Made by a program: the position numbers and the translations under genes. 64,000 bases of DNA, from positions 186,001 to 250,000 of the forward strand of contig CAVYQI010000002.1 of the NCBI GenBank assembly GCA_963770635.1. Reading direction: 5' to 3'. Each line of letters begins with the position of its first letter. Within the stretch, counting starts at the first letter, position 1. Source of the DNA: DASZIT01 sp963770635 (GTDB lineage Bacteria; Actinomycetota; Acidimicrobiia; Acidimicrobiales; RAAP-2). Below the pieces are notes generated by a model. It saw nothing but the letters and a program-made list of their open reading frames with translations, was not told the DNA's origin and made no database searches. This document shows positions 1-11,041 of this stretch, one piece after another.

Positions 1-3000
1 GTCGGGCCGTGAGCACCGCCCGGGTCGGAGGGGCACCGGCCAGCCAACGCATGGCCCGCACGTTGTCGATGCGGGTGACCGTCAGGTCCGGCGCCAGCCG
101 GGAGGCGGCCTCGGCGAGCAGCTCCACCATGGTGGTCATCGGCAGGACCGGGAAGCGGTCGGAAAGGTCGTCCCAACCGTCGGGTTGGCGGTAGAAGCAG
201 TGATCGACCAGCCAGGGGTACGCCTCGACGCCGACGGACACGGTTTCCTCCGACGCCTGGACGTCCGGCGTCGCCGGGGAAGGCAGAACCGACGAGGCGA
301 GGGCGGCGGTGATGGATCGGGTGGCGCTGAGGGTGTCGGCCAACAGCCCGTCGAGCTCGGCACGCAGGGCCGGCGACGTCGCGGCGCCCAGTCGGGGGAG
401 GGCTCATCCCGGGCTGCAGGCACCAGACCCCGTGTGACCCCGTCAGGCAACTCGACCCGGGGGGTGCCCAACGTCAGCTGCACCGTCGGGCCGCCGGGCG
501 GCGCGGTATCGCCGGCCGACCCGGCGGCGACGGGGGCGAGGAGGGCATCGAGGCGGACGTCGGCGCCCTCCACCCAGAGAGCGGCGGCCACCCGGCCCAG
601 CTGCCCGAGCCCCGACCGGGTGGGCGAGGCGGCGGAGATGCTCAGCTGCGGTCGGCCCTTCAGGGTGTCGTCGGCGAAGGCCACCAGGCTGCCCACCCCC
701 AGCTGGACGAACACCCGCACGCCGTCCTCGTACATCCGCCCGACCAACTCGCGGAACCGGACCGGCCTGACCAGGTGGTCGGCGGCCAGCTGCCGAACGG
801 CGTCGGCATCCGTCGGATAGTGCTCGCAGGAGGTGGCCGACCACAGCGGGGTGCGGGCCGCCTGCAGCGGCATCCGATCCCAGTGGTGGCGGACGATGCC
901 GAGGTAGGGCTCGAAGAACGGGGTGTGGAACCCGGAACGGAACGGCAGCTCTTGGGCCAGGACCTTGCGGGCGGCCAACCGGCGACCGGCTTCGGCCATG
1001 CTCTCCTCCGGCCCGCAGATGACCGACTGGTGCGGGCAGTTGTCGTGGGACACCACCACTCCGTCGAGGCCGGCGATCACGTCGCCGGCGACATCGGCGC
1101 CGCACCCGAGGGCGACGAATACCACGCCGGGCACCTCGAGGCTGCCCGGCTTGAGCCCGTCGAGGAAGTCACCGGCCAGATCCGTCGGGATCAGCTCGGC
1201 GGCGAAGGCCCCGGTCCACTCGCCGAGGCTGTGTCCGGCGATGTCGTCAGGCGCGATCCCGAGGGAGGTGAGGGCGTGATGGAGCAGGCGGCCGGCGTCG
1301 AAGATCTGGCGGCCCTGCCGTTCGATGCCGGCTGCCCCGTCGGGCATCGGCGCCGCCTCGACCCCGAACCATCGGGCGACATCGGCGAGCTCGGCTTCGA
1401 AGGTGGACTCGATGCCCGGGAACAGGAACGCCACCCGCCCGCCCCCGGTGACCAGGCCCGACGCTTCGAACCAGACATCGTTGCGGCCCCGCCATGGTTG
1501 GCCCTTGCCCAGCACCCGGGCGGCGAGTTCCAGCCGCTTCGGGTTGGGGTCGACGATGGCGAGACGGGCGGGTCCGGCGCCCTCCGGTAGGCGGGGCCGG
1601 TCGGGGTCGCGGACCGGCCCGATTGCCGCTAGCTGGGTGGCCAGATCCGAGGCGTCGCGACCCGCAAGAAGGATGGCATCGAACGGGTGATCGTCGGGTT
1701 CCGACACCACGGTGGCCGACGGTGCCCGGGCCGGAATCGGTGCCGAGCCGTGCTGCTCGACGATGACGTGGGCATTGATGCCGCCGAAGCCGAAGGCATT
1801 GACACCCGACCGGCGCGGCCCCGGTGGGTACGACCAGGGCTCGGCCTGATCGAGGAGGCGGAACCGGGTGTCGGCCAGCGCCGGATGGGGATCGTCCCCG
1901 TGCAGTGTCGGCGGCAGCACTCCGTGGTGCACGGCCAGTACCGACTTGATGAGACCGGCGGCGCCGGCCGCCGGCATGGCATGGCCGATGTTCGACTTCA
2001 CCGAGCCGAGTGCCGGCCGGGGGCCGTCGATCGGGTCATGCTTGCCGTACACGCACCGGAGGGTCTCCAGCTCGGCGCGATCTCCGGCCGGGGTGGCGGT
2101 GCCGTGTCCCTCGACCAGGCCGATGGTGCCCGGGTCGACCTCGGCGCTGCGGTAGGCCCGCTCCAGCGCCAGCACCTGGCCGTCCACCCGAGGGCTCATG
2201 AGGCTCGAATGCCGACCGTCGCTGGAGACTCCGGAGCCGCCAAGGGTGGCATGGACGCGGTGGCCGCGGCGGGCCGCGTCGTCGAACCGCTCGAGGACCA
2301 GGATGCCGGTGCCTTCGGAGACGAGCACACCATCGGCATGCCGGCTGAACGGACGGATCTCACCTGACGGGCTCAGCGCGCCGAGTTGGGAGAAGACCGA
2401 CCAGAGGGTGACGTCGTGGCAGTGGTGCACCCCACCGGCGATCACCGCGTCGCAACGCCCGGACCGGAGTTCGGAGATGGCGGCGTCGACCGCGATCAGC
2501 GAGCTCGCACAGGCGGCGTCGACGGTGTACGCCGGGCCACCCAGGTCGAGGCGGTTGGCGATACGGGACGCGGCCAGGTTCGGCACCAGGCCGATGGCCG
2601 ACTCCGGGCGGAGTTCGCCGAGTTGGTCGGTGAAGGCGTCTTTCACCGCCATCAGTCGGTCGTCGTCGACCTCGGGGAGGAGGCCGCGGAGGGTGTCGAG
2701 GAGCTGGTTGGCGGTGCGGACCCGCTGGTCAAGGCGAGCGAGTTGCAGGGTGAGGTATCCCCCCCGCCCGAGGACGACGCCGATGCGCTCGTGGGCCACG
2801 TCGTCGAGCCCGCCGGCGTCGTCGAGGGCCGCCGCCGCCGTCTTCAGCGCCATCATCTGATCCGGTTCGGCGCCGTCGACGGTGACGGGCATGATCCCGA
2901 ACCGCCCGGGTTCGAAGCTGAGGGCGTCGCCCTGGACGAAGCCGCCGCGGCTGGCGGTCAGGTGGTCGGCGTCGCCGGGGCGGCCGGCGAAGAACCGCGG

Positions 3001-3135
3001 GTCGATGCGGTCGGGGGGTGCGTCGACGATGGCGTCCCGACCGGCGACGATGTTGTCCCAGAAGGTTTGGACGTCGGGGGCGCCGGGATACACGCATCCC
3101 AGCCCGACCACCGCGATCCGATCGGTTGTACTCAT
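1..3135 (-). CDS. Type I PKS / Pfa-like synthase subunit, KS-AT-DH (partial, one frameshift)
   Basis: This is a multidomain ketosynthase-acyltransferase protein. The KS domain (about residues 5-460) has the active-site Cys in DAACASSL, the His motif EGHGTATPAGD and the SVKSNIGH motif. The AT domain (about 570-850) has the nucleophile motif GHSLGEW and a later FHTPFF. The frame that is open to position 136 turns Arg/Pro/Ser-rich after about residue 915. Shifting frame near positions 370-400 restores a normal sequence that reads out of the window and contains YPWLVDHCF and FPVLPMTTMVELL, which looks like the start of a hotdog dehydratase domain with its catalytic His. The ATG at 3133-3135 overlaps the stop of the upstream gene (ATGA). 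KS and AT are certain from motifs; the DH call and lipid product are inference. The 3' end lies beyond the left edge. Confidence 0.85.
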
Positions 3136-4229
3136 CGGGTTCGGGTGAGTTGGCGGAAGTGGCGCTGGAGCTCGGGCCCGAGGTCATCCGGAAGCGGTCC
3201 GCGATCCTGGGTCTCGAACGGCGAGCCCCCGCCGTCGTAGGCGCCCTCCAGGCGGGCCACGCCGCGAACGGCATGGAACGCGCGCCAGAACCGCAACCGA
3301 TCGGGGTCGAGCTCCCGGAGTGGCGAGTAGCCCAGGGAGTAGGTGTTGAGAAGGGTATTGCGGATCATCTTGATGGCGGTGCGCTCGGCCCGGTTCTTGG
3401 CGAACCATGGCGCCGACCAGAACGCCACCAGCGTGAAGGCCACGTCGAACTCCGGCTCGGCCAGCACCGCGCCGCTCCAGTTGGCCACCGACAGACCCTT
3501 CCCCGGGCCGCCGTGCTCCGGCCAGGCCGCCGGCGGCGGGCCGAAGACACACAGTGGCTGGTACCCGCCGTGGCAGAGGACGACATCGGCCGTCGTCGGG
3601 AGGTGCTCGTCGAGCCAGCTCCGCTCGGCGGGGAATCGCCCGGGATCGATACGGGCCACTTCGACCGGAGCATCGATGATGGGGACCGGGTGGTCCTCGC
3701 CCAGATCAACAACCGGCATACGATGGACGGCTTCGTGGTTGGCGGCGAAGCCGCGGAGCAGGTCGTCGGCGTGGTGGAGGTTGAAGCCGATCAGATCCGG
3801 GAGGGCGACGCCGGTGGCGGCCGCACTGACCAACGCCCACCGCGGCTCGGCACCGTCGCCGGGTCCGAGCCGGGCCATGTGGCGGACCTCGGTCGCACCG
3901 CAACCGTGTGACCGGCCCACCCGCATCGCCGCCGCCTCTCGATCCAGAACGCCGCGGTCGAGGGCGATCCGGACCACCAGGGGAACCCCCCAGGGATGCT
4001 CCGGATCCATCGAGGTCCCGTCGACCGAGGCCGCCCGGTCACGGAGCCGGAACCCGAACGCCCACGAACCCTGGGCCTGATCCAGCGCGGTGGGCGGTTC
4101 CGCGTACTCGACCTCGGATCCGACCGCGGCGGCACAGGCGTCGAGCAGCGGGCCGGACCAGGTGGCTACGGCGGGAGCCGCGATCTCGCCGTCGAAGGCC
4201 CGTCGCTGGGGCACGTCAGAGGTCACCAT
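3132..4229 (-). CDS. Aminoglycoside phosphotransferase-fold protein, catalytic residues replaced
   Basis: This 365-residue protein has the C-terminal lobe pattern of the APH / choline-kinase-like family, including a long helical tail with WFAKNRAER. The usual catalytic loop HGD is HGG here (VLCHGGYQP), and the usual metal-binding IDW is ANW (VANWSGAVL). Both key Asp residues are therefore missing, which suggests a pseudokinase or a binding/regulatory role rather than kinase activity. I chose the ATG at 4229 over an upstream start at 4346 because the upstream gene ends at 4240. The gene sits between the phosphopantetheinyl transferase and the KS-AT-DH gene, whose ATG overlaps its stop, so it is part of the lipid synthase operon. 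Its function there is unknown. It should not be read as an antibiotic-resistance gene. Confidence 0.75.
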   Translation of the reverse strand: MVTSDVPQRRAFDGEIAAPAVATWSGPLLDACAAAVGSEVEYAEPPTALDQAQGSWAFGFRLRDRAASVDGTSMDPEHPWGVPLVVRIALDRGVLDREAAAMRVGRSHGCGATEVRHMARLGPGDGAEPRWALVSAAATGVALPDLIGFNLHHADDLLRGFAANHEAVHRMPVVDLGEDHPVPIIDAPVEVARIDPGRFPAERSWLDEHLPTTADVVLCHGGYQPLCVFGPPPAAWPEHGGPGKGLSVANWSGAVLAEPEFDVAFTLVAFWSAPWFAKNRAERTAIKMIRNTLLNTYSLGYSPLRELDPDRLRFWRAFHAVRGVARLEGAYDGGGSPFETQDRGPLPDDLGPELQRHFRQLTRTR

Positions 4230-4239
4230 GGGAACCCGA

Positions 4240-4989
4240 TCAGCAGGAGTCGGTCCAGGCGACCATGAAGCGATCGCGGGCGGTGTCGAGGGGCTCGGTG
4301 GCGACCCAACAGCCGCGGCAACGGAGGCGCTCGCCGAGCACGGCATCGATCTCGAAGTCCTTCGGCCGACCCCTCAGTCCCAGCCCGGTGGCTTTGGCCA
4401 CCGCCTCCTTGACCGTCCAGAGACGGGTGAGCCAAGTGTCGGGCCCGTCATCGGTGGCGGCTCGCAGCGAGCGCTCGCCCGGCGTCAACACCGTCCGTTC
4501 GAAGATGGGCGACCGAGGCTCGACGGCTTCGACATCGATCCCGATCCCGACCGACGGCCCGTCGGCGTCGGGGGACACCGGCCGCATCCGGAATATCGCC
4601 GCCACCGCCACCGCCACCGCCGGCTTGTGGGCGATCGACACCCGCAGCCCGCGAGTAGCCAGCCCCGCGCCCCGCACCCGCACCCCGGGGCAGCCGCGGG
4701 CGTCGTTGTCGACCTCAATGCGGACCGGATCGATCAGGGCGAAGTCGCGGCTGAGGAGGTGGCGCTGCACCGCGTCCTTGGCCGCCACCCGACCGAGGAG
4801 CCACTCGACGCGACCCCGGCCGGTCTTGGTCTCGAACGTCGCCTGCTCGGTCGGGCCCAGATACTCACGAGCCAAGGCCCGGAAATCGGTGGAGGCATCG
4901 AAAGGGACCTGCGACCGGGTGCAGGTCGCAGGTCCGGGGCGGTCCTGCAGCACTCGCCCCTCGGGCGAGGCGGTACGGAGGGCGGTCAT
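4240..4989 (-). CDS. 4'-phosphopantetheinyl transferase, Sfp type
   Basis: This 249-residue enzyme would transfer phosphopantetheine from CoA to the Ser of carrier proteins, most likely the ACP in the neighbouring synthase. The family motifs are clear: VGIGIDVEAVEPR (Mg-binding Asp) at about residues 140-152 and WTVKEAVAKATGLG near 190. The N-terminal part carries the conserved GRVAAKDAV region. The start is the ATG at 4987-4989, which overlaps the stop of the upstream PKS gene (ATGA), so the two are translationally coupled. A longer open frame to 5205 is antisense-type sequence inside the KR domain and was not used. A dedicated PPTase in the operon is typical of Pfa-like synthases. Confidence 0.9.
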   Translation of the reverse strand: MTALRTASPEGRVLQDRPGPATCTRSQVPFDASTDFRALAREYLGPTEQATFETKTGRGRVEWLLGRVAAKDAVQRHLLSRDFALIDPVRIEVDNDARGCPGVRVRGAGLATRGLRVSIAHKPAVAVAVAAIFRMRPVSPDADGPSVGIGIDVEAVEPRSPIFERTVLTPGERSLRAATDDGPDTWLTRLWTVKEAVAKATGLGLRGRPKDFEIDAVLGERLRCRGCWVATEPLDTARDRFMVAWTDSC

Positions 4990-7900
4990 GGCCTCACCGT
5001 CTCGACGGAGGGAGCCCACCGGTGCAGCTCCGGCGCCAGTGCCTCGGGCCGGGCCCGCATGACGACGACGTGCCCCGGACCGGCGGGCGATGCCGCCAGT
5101 TCGTCGAGGAGGGCCCGGCCCCCGTCGTCGGGGTCGATGAGGCCGATGCCGAGCCGGGAGTACTCGCGGGCCAGCTCCGGTGACACCATCCCGGTGCCCG
5201 CCCACGGCCCCCAGTCGATGCTGACGACCCGGCCGGGTCGCGAGCGGTTGGCGGCCTCGGCGAGCTCGTCCAGCGCGTCATTGGCGGCGCCGTAATCCAC
5301 CTGCCCGCGGTTGCCGAACACCCCGCTCACACTCCCGAAGAAGACCAGGGTGGTCTCGGGCCCGGTGGCGTCGAGCAGGGTGCGGGCGGCATCCACCTTG
5401 GTGGCGAACACCCGGTCGAACCCGTCGGCGTCCTTGTCCCCGAGCCGGCGATCATCGAGGACCCCGGCCCCGTGCACGACGGCATCGAGGCGGCCGAAAC
5501 GACCGTAGATGTCTCGGACCACCCCGGCCAGCGCGTCGGCATCCCGGACATCGACCTGGTGGTAGTTGACCTCGGCCCCGAGTCCGCCGAGGACGGCCAG
5601 AGTGGCGCGGATCTCCCGTTCGGCCAGGATCCGCGAGCACTCCGCCTCGACGGCGGCGGGTGTCGCGAAGCCACCGGTGTCGATCAACAGCCGGCGCAAC
5701 GCGGGGAGATCGTGCCCGGAGGCGAAGGCGGGATCCTCGTCGGCCCCCGGCAGTGGTGAACGGCCGGCCAGCTCGAAGTGGCACCCTCCCTGGCCGGCGA
5801 GGGCCACCGCGGCGCGGGCGGTGATCCCCCGCGCCCCTCCGGTCAGCAGCACGACCGGGTCGGAGGATCGGAGCGGACGGTCGGCACCGGCGACGCCCGG
5901 TGTCGAGGTGGCCAACGACTCGGGCACCACGATGCGGGTGACCCGTTGGACCCCGTAGTAGCCGACCTCGACCAGGTCGTGGTCGGTGTCGAAGAGCTCA
6001 TCGACGATGCAGGTGGCCAGAAAGTCAGGGTCGCCGTAGGGATCGAGGTCGACCACCCGAACGGTGCGATCGCCGAGCTCGCGGCTGATGGCCTTGGTCA
6101 TCCCGGCCAGCCCCAGGCCGGGAGCCGAGACGGAGGGGTCGCTGGTGAACGTGCCGCCCCCGGCGGTGGCGGTGATCAATACGGTGGCACGGCCGAGGAT
6201 GGCCGGTTGCCACCAGGCAAAAGCGGCCCGGGCATCGAAGGACACCGGATCGGTCACCACGCCAGGGTGCAGCGCCCGCAACCAGATGAGGGCATCGGCG
6301 GTCTGGAGGATCTCAATGTCGGCCCCGGTGGGTCTCCCACTCGGCTCGATGATCGAAACCGATGCCCCCCAATCTTCGAGATCTGCCGCCACCGCTTGGC
6401 CCACGCCGGTGGTGTCGTCGGCCACCAGGATCGTCTTGCCATCGAGCCGCTGTCGGTCGGCGGCGGGCGGGTCCACCTCCACGGTCATCACGATGTGACG
6501 GGTCGCGATGGCCGGCACCGCCGGTCCGTTCTCCTCGGGGGCGTCGAGGGGATCCGTGGTGTCGGGGGCGGGAGCGATTGTCTCCGGGCCGGTCGACGGC
6601 GCGGGCTCGAGGTCATCGATCCAGTTCACGATCTCCCGAAGGGACTTGAGCTGGGCCAGCGCCTCGAGGGCGGCGTCGTCGATGCCGTCGTCGCCCTGGG
6701 CATCGAGCCCGATGCGTTCGGCCAGATCGCCGATGATCTCGATCCGCTTGATCGAGTCGATGGACAGGTCGGCTTCGAGATCGAGGTCCGGGTCGAGCAT
6801 GTCGGTCGGGTACCCGGTGCGATCCGCCACCAGCTGGAGCACGAGGCCGAGGAGTTCGTCACCCCGGAGCGGGGTCGGGGTGGAGGACTCGGGACCGGCT
6901 GCGGCCGGGGGCGATTCCGCGGCGTGGTTGCTGGCGGGATGATCGCCGTTGGTGCCGGAGGCGACGGCGGCCGGCGCCACCGGGGAGACGAGGGGGCCGG
7001 TGCCCTCGGTCGGCGCGCCAAGGTAGGCGAGCATCACCTCACGTTGGGTGGCCACGATCTCCCGGAGGCTCCGGAGGTGCTCGAGCACCGTTGCCTCCCG
7101 CTCTGGGTTGGTGGCCGTCCCCCCGGCGGAGACGGTCGGGAACTCGTCGGCGGGTTGCAGCGATCCGGCGACGACGTCGCCGGCTACGGTGCGCACCAGG
7201 TGGCCGTCGACCTTCCACCCGGGAGCCGGGATCGGGAGCTGATTGGTGTCGACCACCACCGCCCGGCCGGCGAACAGCACGTCGGTGTCGAGCTCGAAAC
7301 CGGCCGTCGCCAGCTCGGCCAGGGCCAGCAGGAACCGGCGCACGCCGGGCTCGCCGGCGACGTCGGTGGCAATGGCCCGATGAGGGCGGTCACCGAGGAT
7401 CTTGCCGACCAGTTGGGTGAGCACCCGTCCGGGTCCGGCTTCGACGAACACCCGGACGCCGGCTTCGTACATGGCTTCGACCTGGTCGACGAACCGCACC
7501 GGCTCGGCGACCTGCCGGGCCAGCAACGTCCGGATCTCGTCGGGCCCGGTGGGGTAACGCTCGGCAGTGGTGTTGGACCACACCGGGATCGTGGGCGTCG
7601 CGACCGCGGATCGAGGCGAGGTCGACGGCGAGCTGAAGGGGAGCGGTGGCCAGGAGCGGGCTGTGGAAGGCACAGGCGACGTTGATGGCTTTGGCGGCGA
7701 TGCCGGCCCCGGCCAGTTCTTCGACCACCGCGGTGACGGCGGCACTGGCCCCGGAGATCGCCACTTGGGACGGGCTGTTGTGGTTGGCGATGACCACGTC
7801 GGGATGACCGTCGAGAATCTCGGCCACCGCTTCGAGCGGCGCGGCCGGCGGCTGCCATGGTCCCGGGGTCGTCGCCGATGGCGGCGGCGGCGTTGACGAT

Positions 7901-10900
7901 CGCGTGGCCCCGGGCTTCGCTCAGTGCCAGCAGGCTCTCGGTTCCGAAGGCCCCGGCGGCGGCCAACGCCACCAACTCGCCGTAGCTGTGCCCGGCGGTG
8001 GCGTCGGGGGTGACGCCGACGGAGGCCAGCAATCGGGTCATGGCCAGACCGCAGAGCCCGAGCACGGGTTGGGCCACCCGGGTGTCGGTGATGGCCGCGG
8101 TCTGCGCCGCCCGCTCCTCGGCGGTGAACGCCGCGCCCGGGTAGAGGGCGTCGACCCAGGGTTCCGCGGCGGTGAGCAGATCCCGGAGGTGGGGGAAGGT
8201 GATGAACAGCTCGCCGAGCATGTCCGTGCGCTGGCTCCCCTGACCCGGGAACAGGAAGGCGGTACGGGGACCGTCGCCGGCCGGTCCGTCGGGGTGATCG
8301 GCGAGGAACACGCCGTCCCGGCCCACCTCCTGTCGCGGGCGTCGCCTGGAGCTTTCCTGCGAGGTCGGCGAGGTCGGTGGCCACGATGGCGACCTGGGTG
8401 GGTCCTCGTCCGCGGGTGGACACCGTGGCCGCCAGATCGCGTAGCCGATGGCGTTGGCTGGTCGGATCGTCGAGGATGATGGCGTCGACCACCGCGGCCA
8501 GCTGCTCCAGCTGGGCGAGGGCAGCTTCGGGGTGTCCGGCCCGCACCAGGAAGAGTTCGGCCGGCCACATCGTCGATGCCGTGGGCCGGGCCGTCGGCCC
8601 CGGGGTAGGACGACAACACGGCGTGGAAGTTGGTGCCGCCGAACCCGAAGGCGCTGACCCCGGCAGACGCGTTCGACCCACCCAGGGCCGAGGGTGGCGG
8701 AGAAAGCGGAACGGGCTGTGGTGGCGTCGTAGGCGGGGTTGGGCGCGGTGAGGTTCACGGTCGGCGGCAGTACGCCGTGGTAGAGAGCGCGGGCGACCTT
8801 GATCAGCCCGGCGAGCCCGGCGGCGCACTTGGTGTGCCCGATCTGGGACTTCACCGAGCCGAGGGCGCACCGAGCCGACGGTCGGCCGCCGGCTCGGCGA
8901 ACACCTCGGTCAGGACGGCGAGCTCGGTCCGGTCGCCGACGACCGTGCCGGTGCCGTGCGCCTCGACCAGCCCGACCTCGGCCGGGGACCGACGCGGCCT
9001 GCTCGTAGGCCCGCTCGACGGCGCATGCGCTGGCCCTCGGGCGGGGGCGGTCAGCCCGAGGCTGCGGCCGTCGCTCGACCCGGCCACCGCTTCGATCACC
9101 GCGTAGATCCGGTCGCCGTCGCGCTGGCGTCGGCCAGCCGCTTGAGGACGACGCAGGCGACGCCCTCGCCGAGCGCGATCCCGTCGGCCTCGGCGTCGAA
9201 GCTGGCGCACGCCCGGTGGGCGAGAGGGCGTGCACCGCGGCGAACAGCAGGTAGTCGTTGATCCCGTTGTGGAGGTCGGCCCCACCGCACAGCACCATGT
9301 CGCTCGTCGCCGGCGATCAGCTCCTTGACAGGCGACGTCGACCGCGGCCAGCGACGACGCGCAGGCGGCGTCCACGGTGTAGTTGACCCCGCCCAGGTCG
9401 AGCCGGTTGGCGATGCGGCCGGCGATGACGTTGGTCAGCACCCCCGGGAACGAGTCCTCGGTCAGCGCGGGCAGCGAGTGGTCGAGCGCCTGCGGGAGGT
9501 CGCCCAGGTACTGCGGGCCAGGGCCCGGAAGCCGTAGGCGCCGGCCAGGTCGGTGCCGGGCTCGGCGCCGAAGACCACCGAGGCCCGGGCGCGATCGAAC
9601 TCCCGGGCGGCTCGGGCCGTACCCGGCGTCGCGCCAGGGCCCGGGCCGCCACCTCGAGGCGAGCAGCTGCACCGGCTCGATGGCCGCCAGCGGCGGCGGG
9701 CGGGATGCCGTAGGCCAGCGGCGTCGAACGGCGACGTCGGGCAGGAACCCGCCCCACTTCGACGGGGTCTTCCGCCCGGCGCCCGTCGGTGGTGGCCTCG
9801 GGGTCGAAGTACCGCGTCGGCGTCCCAGCGGTCGGGGGGGACCTCGGTGATCGCGTTCACGCCCGGCGACAGATGTCGTCCAGAACTCGTCGGCGTTGGT
9901 CGAGCCCGGGGAAGATCGCACGCCATCCCGACGATGGCCACGTCCGCCGGGGCGGTGGCCGGCCGCTCCGGTCCGGCCGCCATCGCCGGCCTGTCGGGAG
10001 GCGCACGTGGTGCACTCGTCACGGCGCCGGCCGAGCACACCTCCTCGTGGAGGTCGGCGATGGTGGTCGAGGTCGCCGGCGCAGGGCGGCGACCTGGCCG
10101 AGCATGAACATGCCCTCGGCGGCGCTGGGTCGTCCTCGTGCGACCTCCACGAGACCGCTGGCTCCGTGGGCCAGGCCCTTGCTGGCGATCCGCAGCCGCC
10201 CGAGGTTGAGGGCCTCGAGTTCGCCCACATCTCCTTGGTGGGGACCCCGTCGGCTTCGAGCCGGGCCTTCGGTCTCGGCGAAGGCCCGGACGTACTCGGT
10301 CTGCGCACAGCGGGTGGCGTGACCGGGAGACGTCTCGAGCAGCACCGGTCTGTCGGCAGTCGAGCGGCTGGCGCTGGAACGCCCGGGCAGATGGCACCGG
10401 TGCTGCACGGCCTCGTCGGTGAACAGGTAGGCGGTGCCCATGAGCACGCCGACGCCGGCGCCGCGCGCGGCGAGTGGGGCCGCCGATCGGCCGACGCCAG
10501 GCCGCCGACCGGGCGTCGTGGATGCCGCCGGCGAACAGGATGCGCTGGCTCACCGGGCAGGCGACCCCGACGCCAGCAACGTCTCGATCTGGGCCTCCCA
10601 CAGGGGGAAGCTCGACCGCGGCCCGACGTGGCCGCCGCATTCGCGGCCCTCGAAGACGAACCGGCGCGCCCCTCTTCAAGAAACGGCCGAGCAACCCGGG
10701 CGACGGGACGTGCAGGTAGGTGGCGATCCCCGCGTCCTCCAGCGGCCTGGCTTGCGACGGCCGGCCGCCGGCGATCAGGGCCACCGGGCGGCCGAGACTC
10801 GTGGACGACCTCCAGCTGCGCCTCGCGCAGCTCGGGCGGGCACGAAGCCCGAGGATGCCGACACCGGAAGGGCGCCGGCCCGGGCCAGGGCGACCAAGAA

Positions 10901-10981
10901 GGCGGTGTTGCGGGGTGCCGACCGGCACCCCCTTGGCGCGACGTCCACAGCCAGGATCAGATCAGTCGAATCACCGGTCAT
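4986..10981 (-). CDS. Pfa-like multidomain synthase, ER(PfaD-type)-KS-AT-ACP-KR, heavily frameshifted
   Basis: Frame-corrected, this is about 2,000 residues. The N-terminal PfaD-like enoyl reductase lies at about 10,981-10,000. Next come a KS (about 9,950-8,560; Cys in DAACASSL, SVKSQIGHTKCAAG), an AT (about 8,280-7,350; FPGQGSQ, AGHSYGELVAL), one ACP (about 6,850-6,600; phosphopantetheine Ser in LSIDSIKRIEI) and a KR (about 6,500-5,000; LLTGGARGITA, Tyr in VDYGAANDAL). The DSIKRIEI form of the ACP motif and the KS-AT-ACP-KR order resemble PfaA of polyunsaturated fatty acid synthases, but with one ACP instead of a tandem array. Below about 7,600 the frame is intact to the stop. Above it the frame changes at about 7,610, about 7,850 and repeatedly through 8.3-10.9 kb. 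No stop separates ER from KS in the local frame; if separate, KS could start at the ATG at 9983. Confidence 0.8.
10000..10981 (-). other. PfaD-type enoyl reductase domain (nitronate-monooxygenase-like TIM barrel)
   Basis: This is a domain entry for the N-terminal part of the gene that runs to 4986. The start is the ATG at 10,979-10,981, giving MTGDSTDLILAVDVAPRG. Pieces in alternating frames give the hallmarks of the PfaD family: GRECGGHVGPRSSFPLWE, RILFAGGIHDARSA, MGTAYLFTDEAV, LLETSPGHATRC and AEGMFMLGQVAAL. In PUFA synthases PfaD is a separate FMN-dependent trans-acting enoyl reductase. Here TTIADLHEEV is followed without a stop, through a Pro/Ala-rich stretch of about 30 residues, by the KS start DVAIVGMACDLP. 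At least four or five frame changes occur within about 1 kb, so the exact sequence is uncertain. Confidence 0.75.
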
Positions 10982-11041
10982 CAACGCCTCGTTTGCCCGT
11001 TTCGATGGCCGATTCCGACCAATCGCCAAACTTCCTGTCTT

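Noticed and set aside
185..2367. Several open frames on the plus strand opposite the KS-AT-DH gene
   Set aside because: They are antisense shadows of high-GC coding sequence, rich in Arg/Gly/Pro, with no domain motifs.
3132..4229. Aminoglycoside resistance gene
   Set aside because: Catalytic Asp residues are replaced, and the gene is embedded in a lipid synthase operon.
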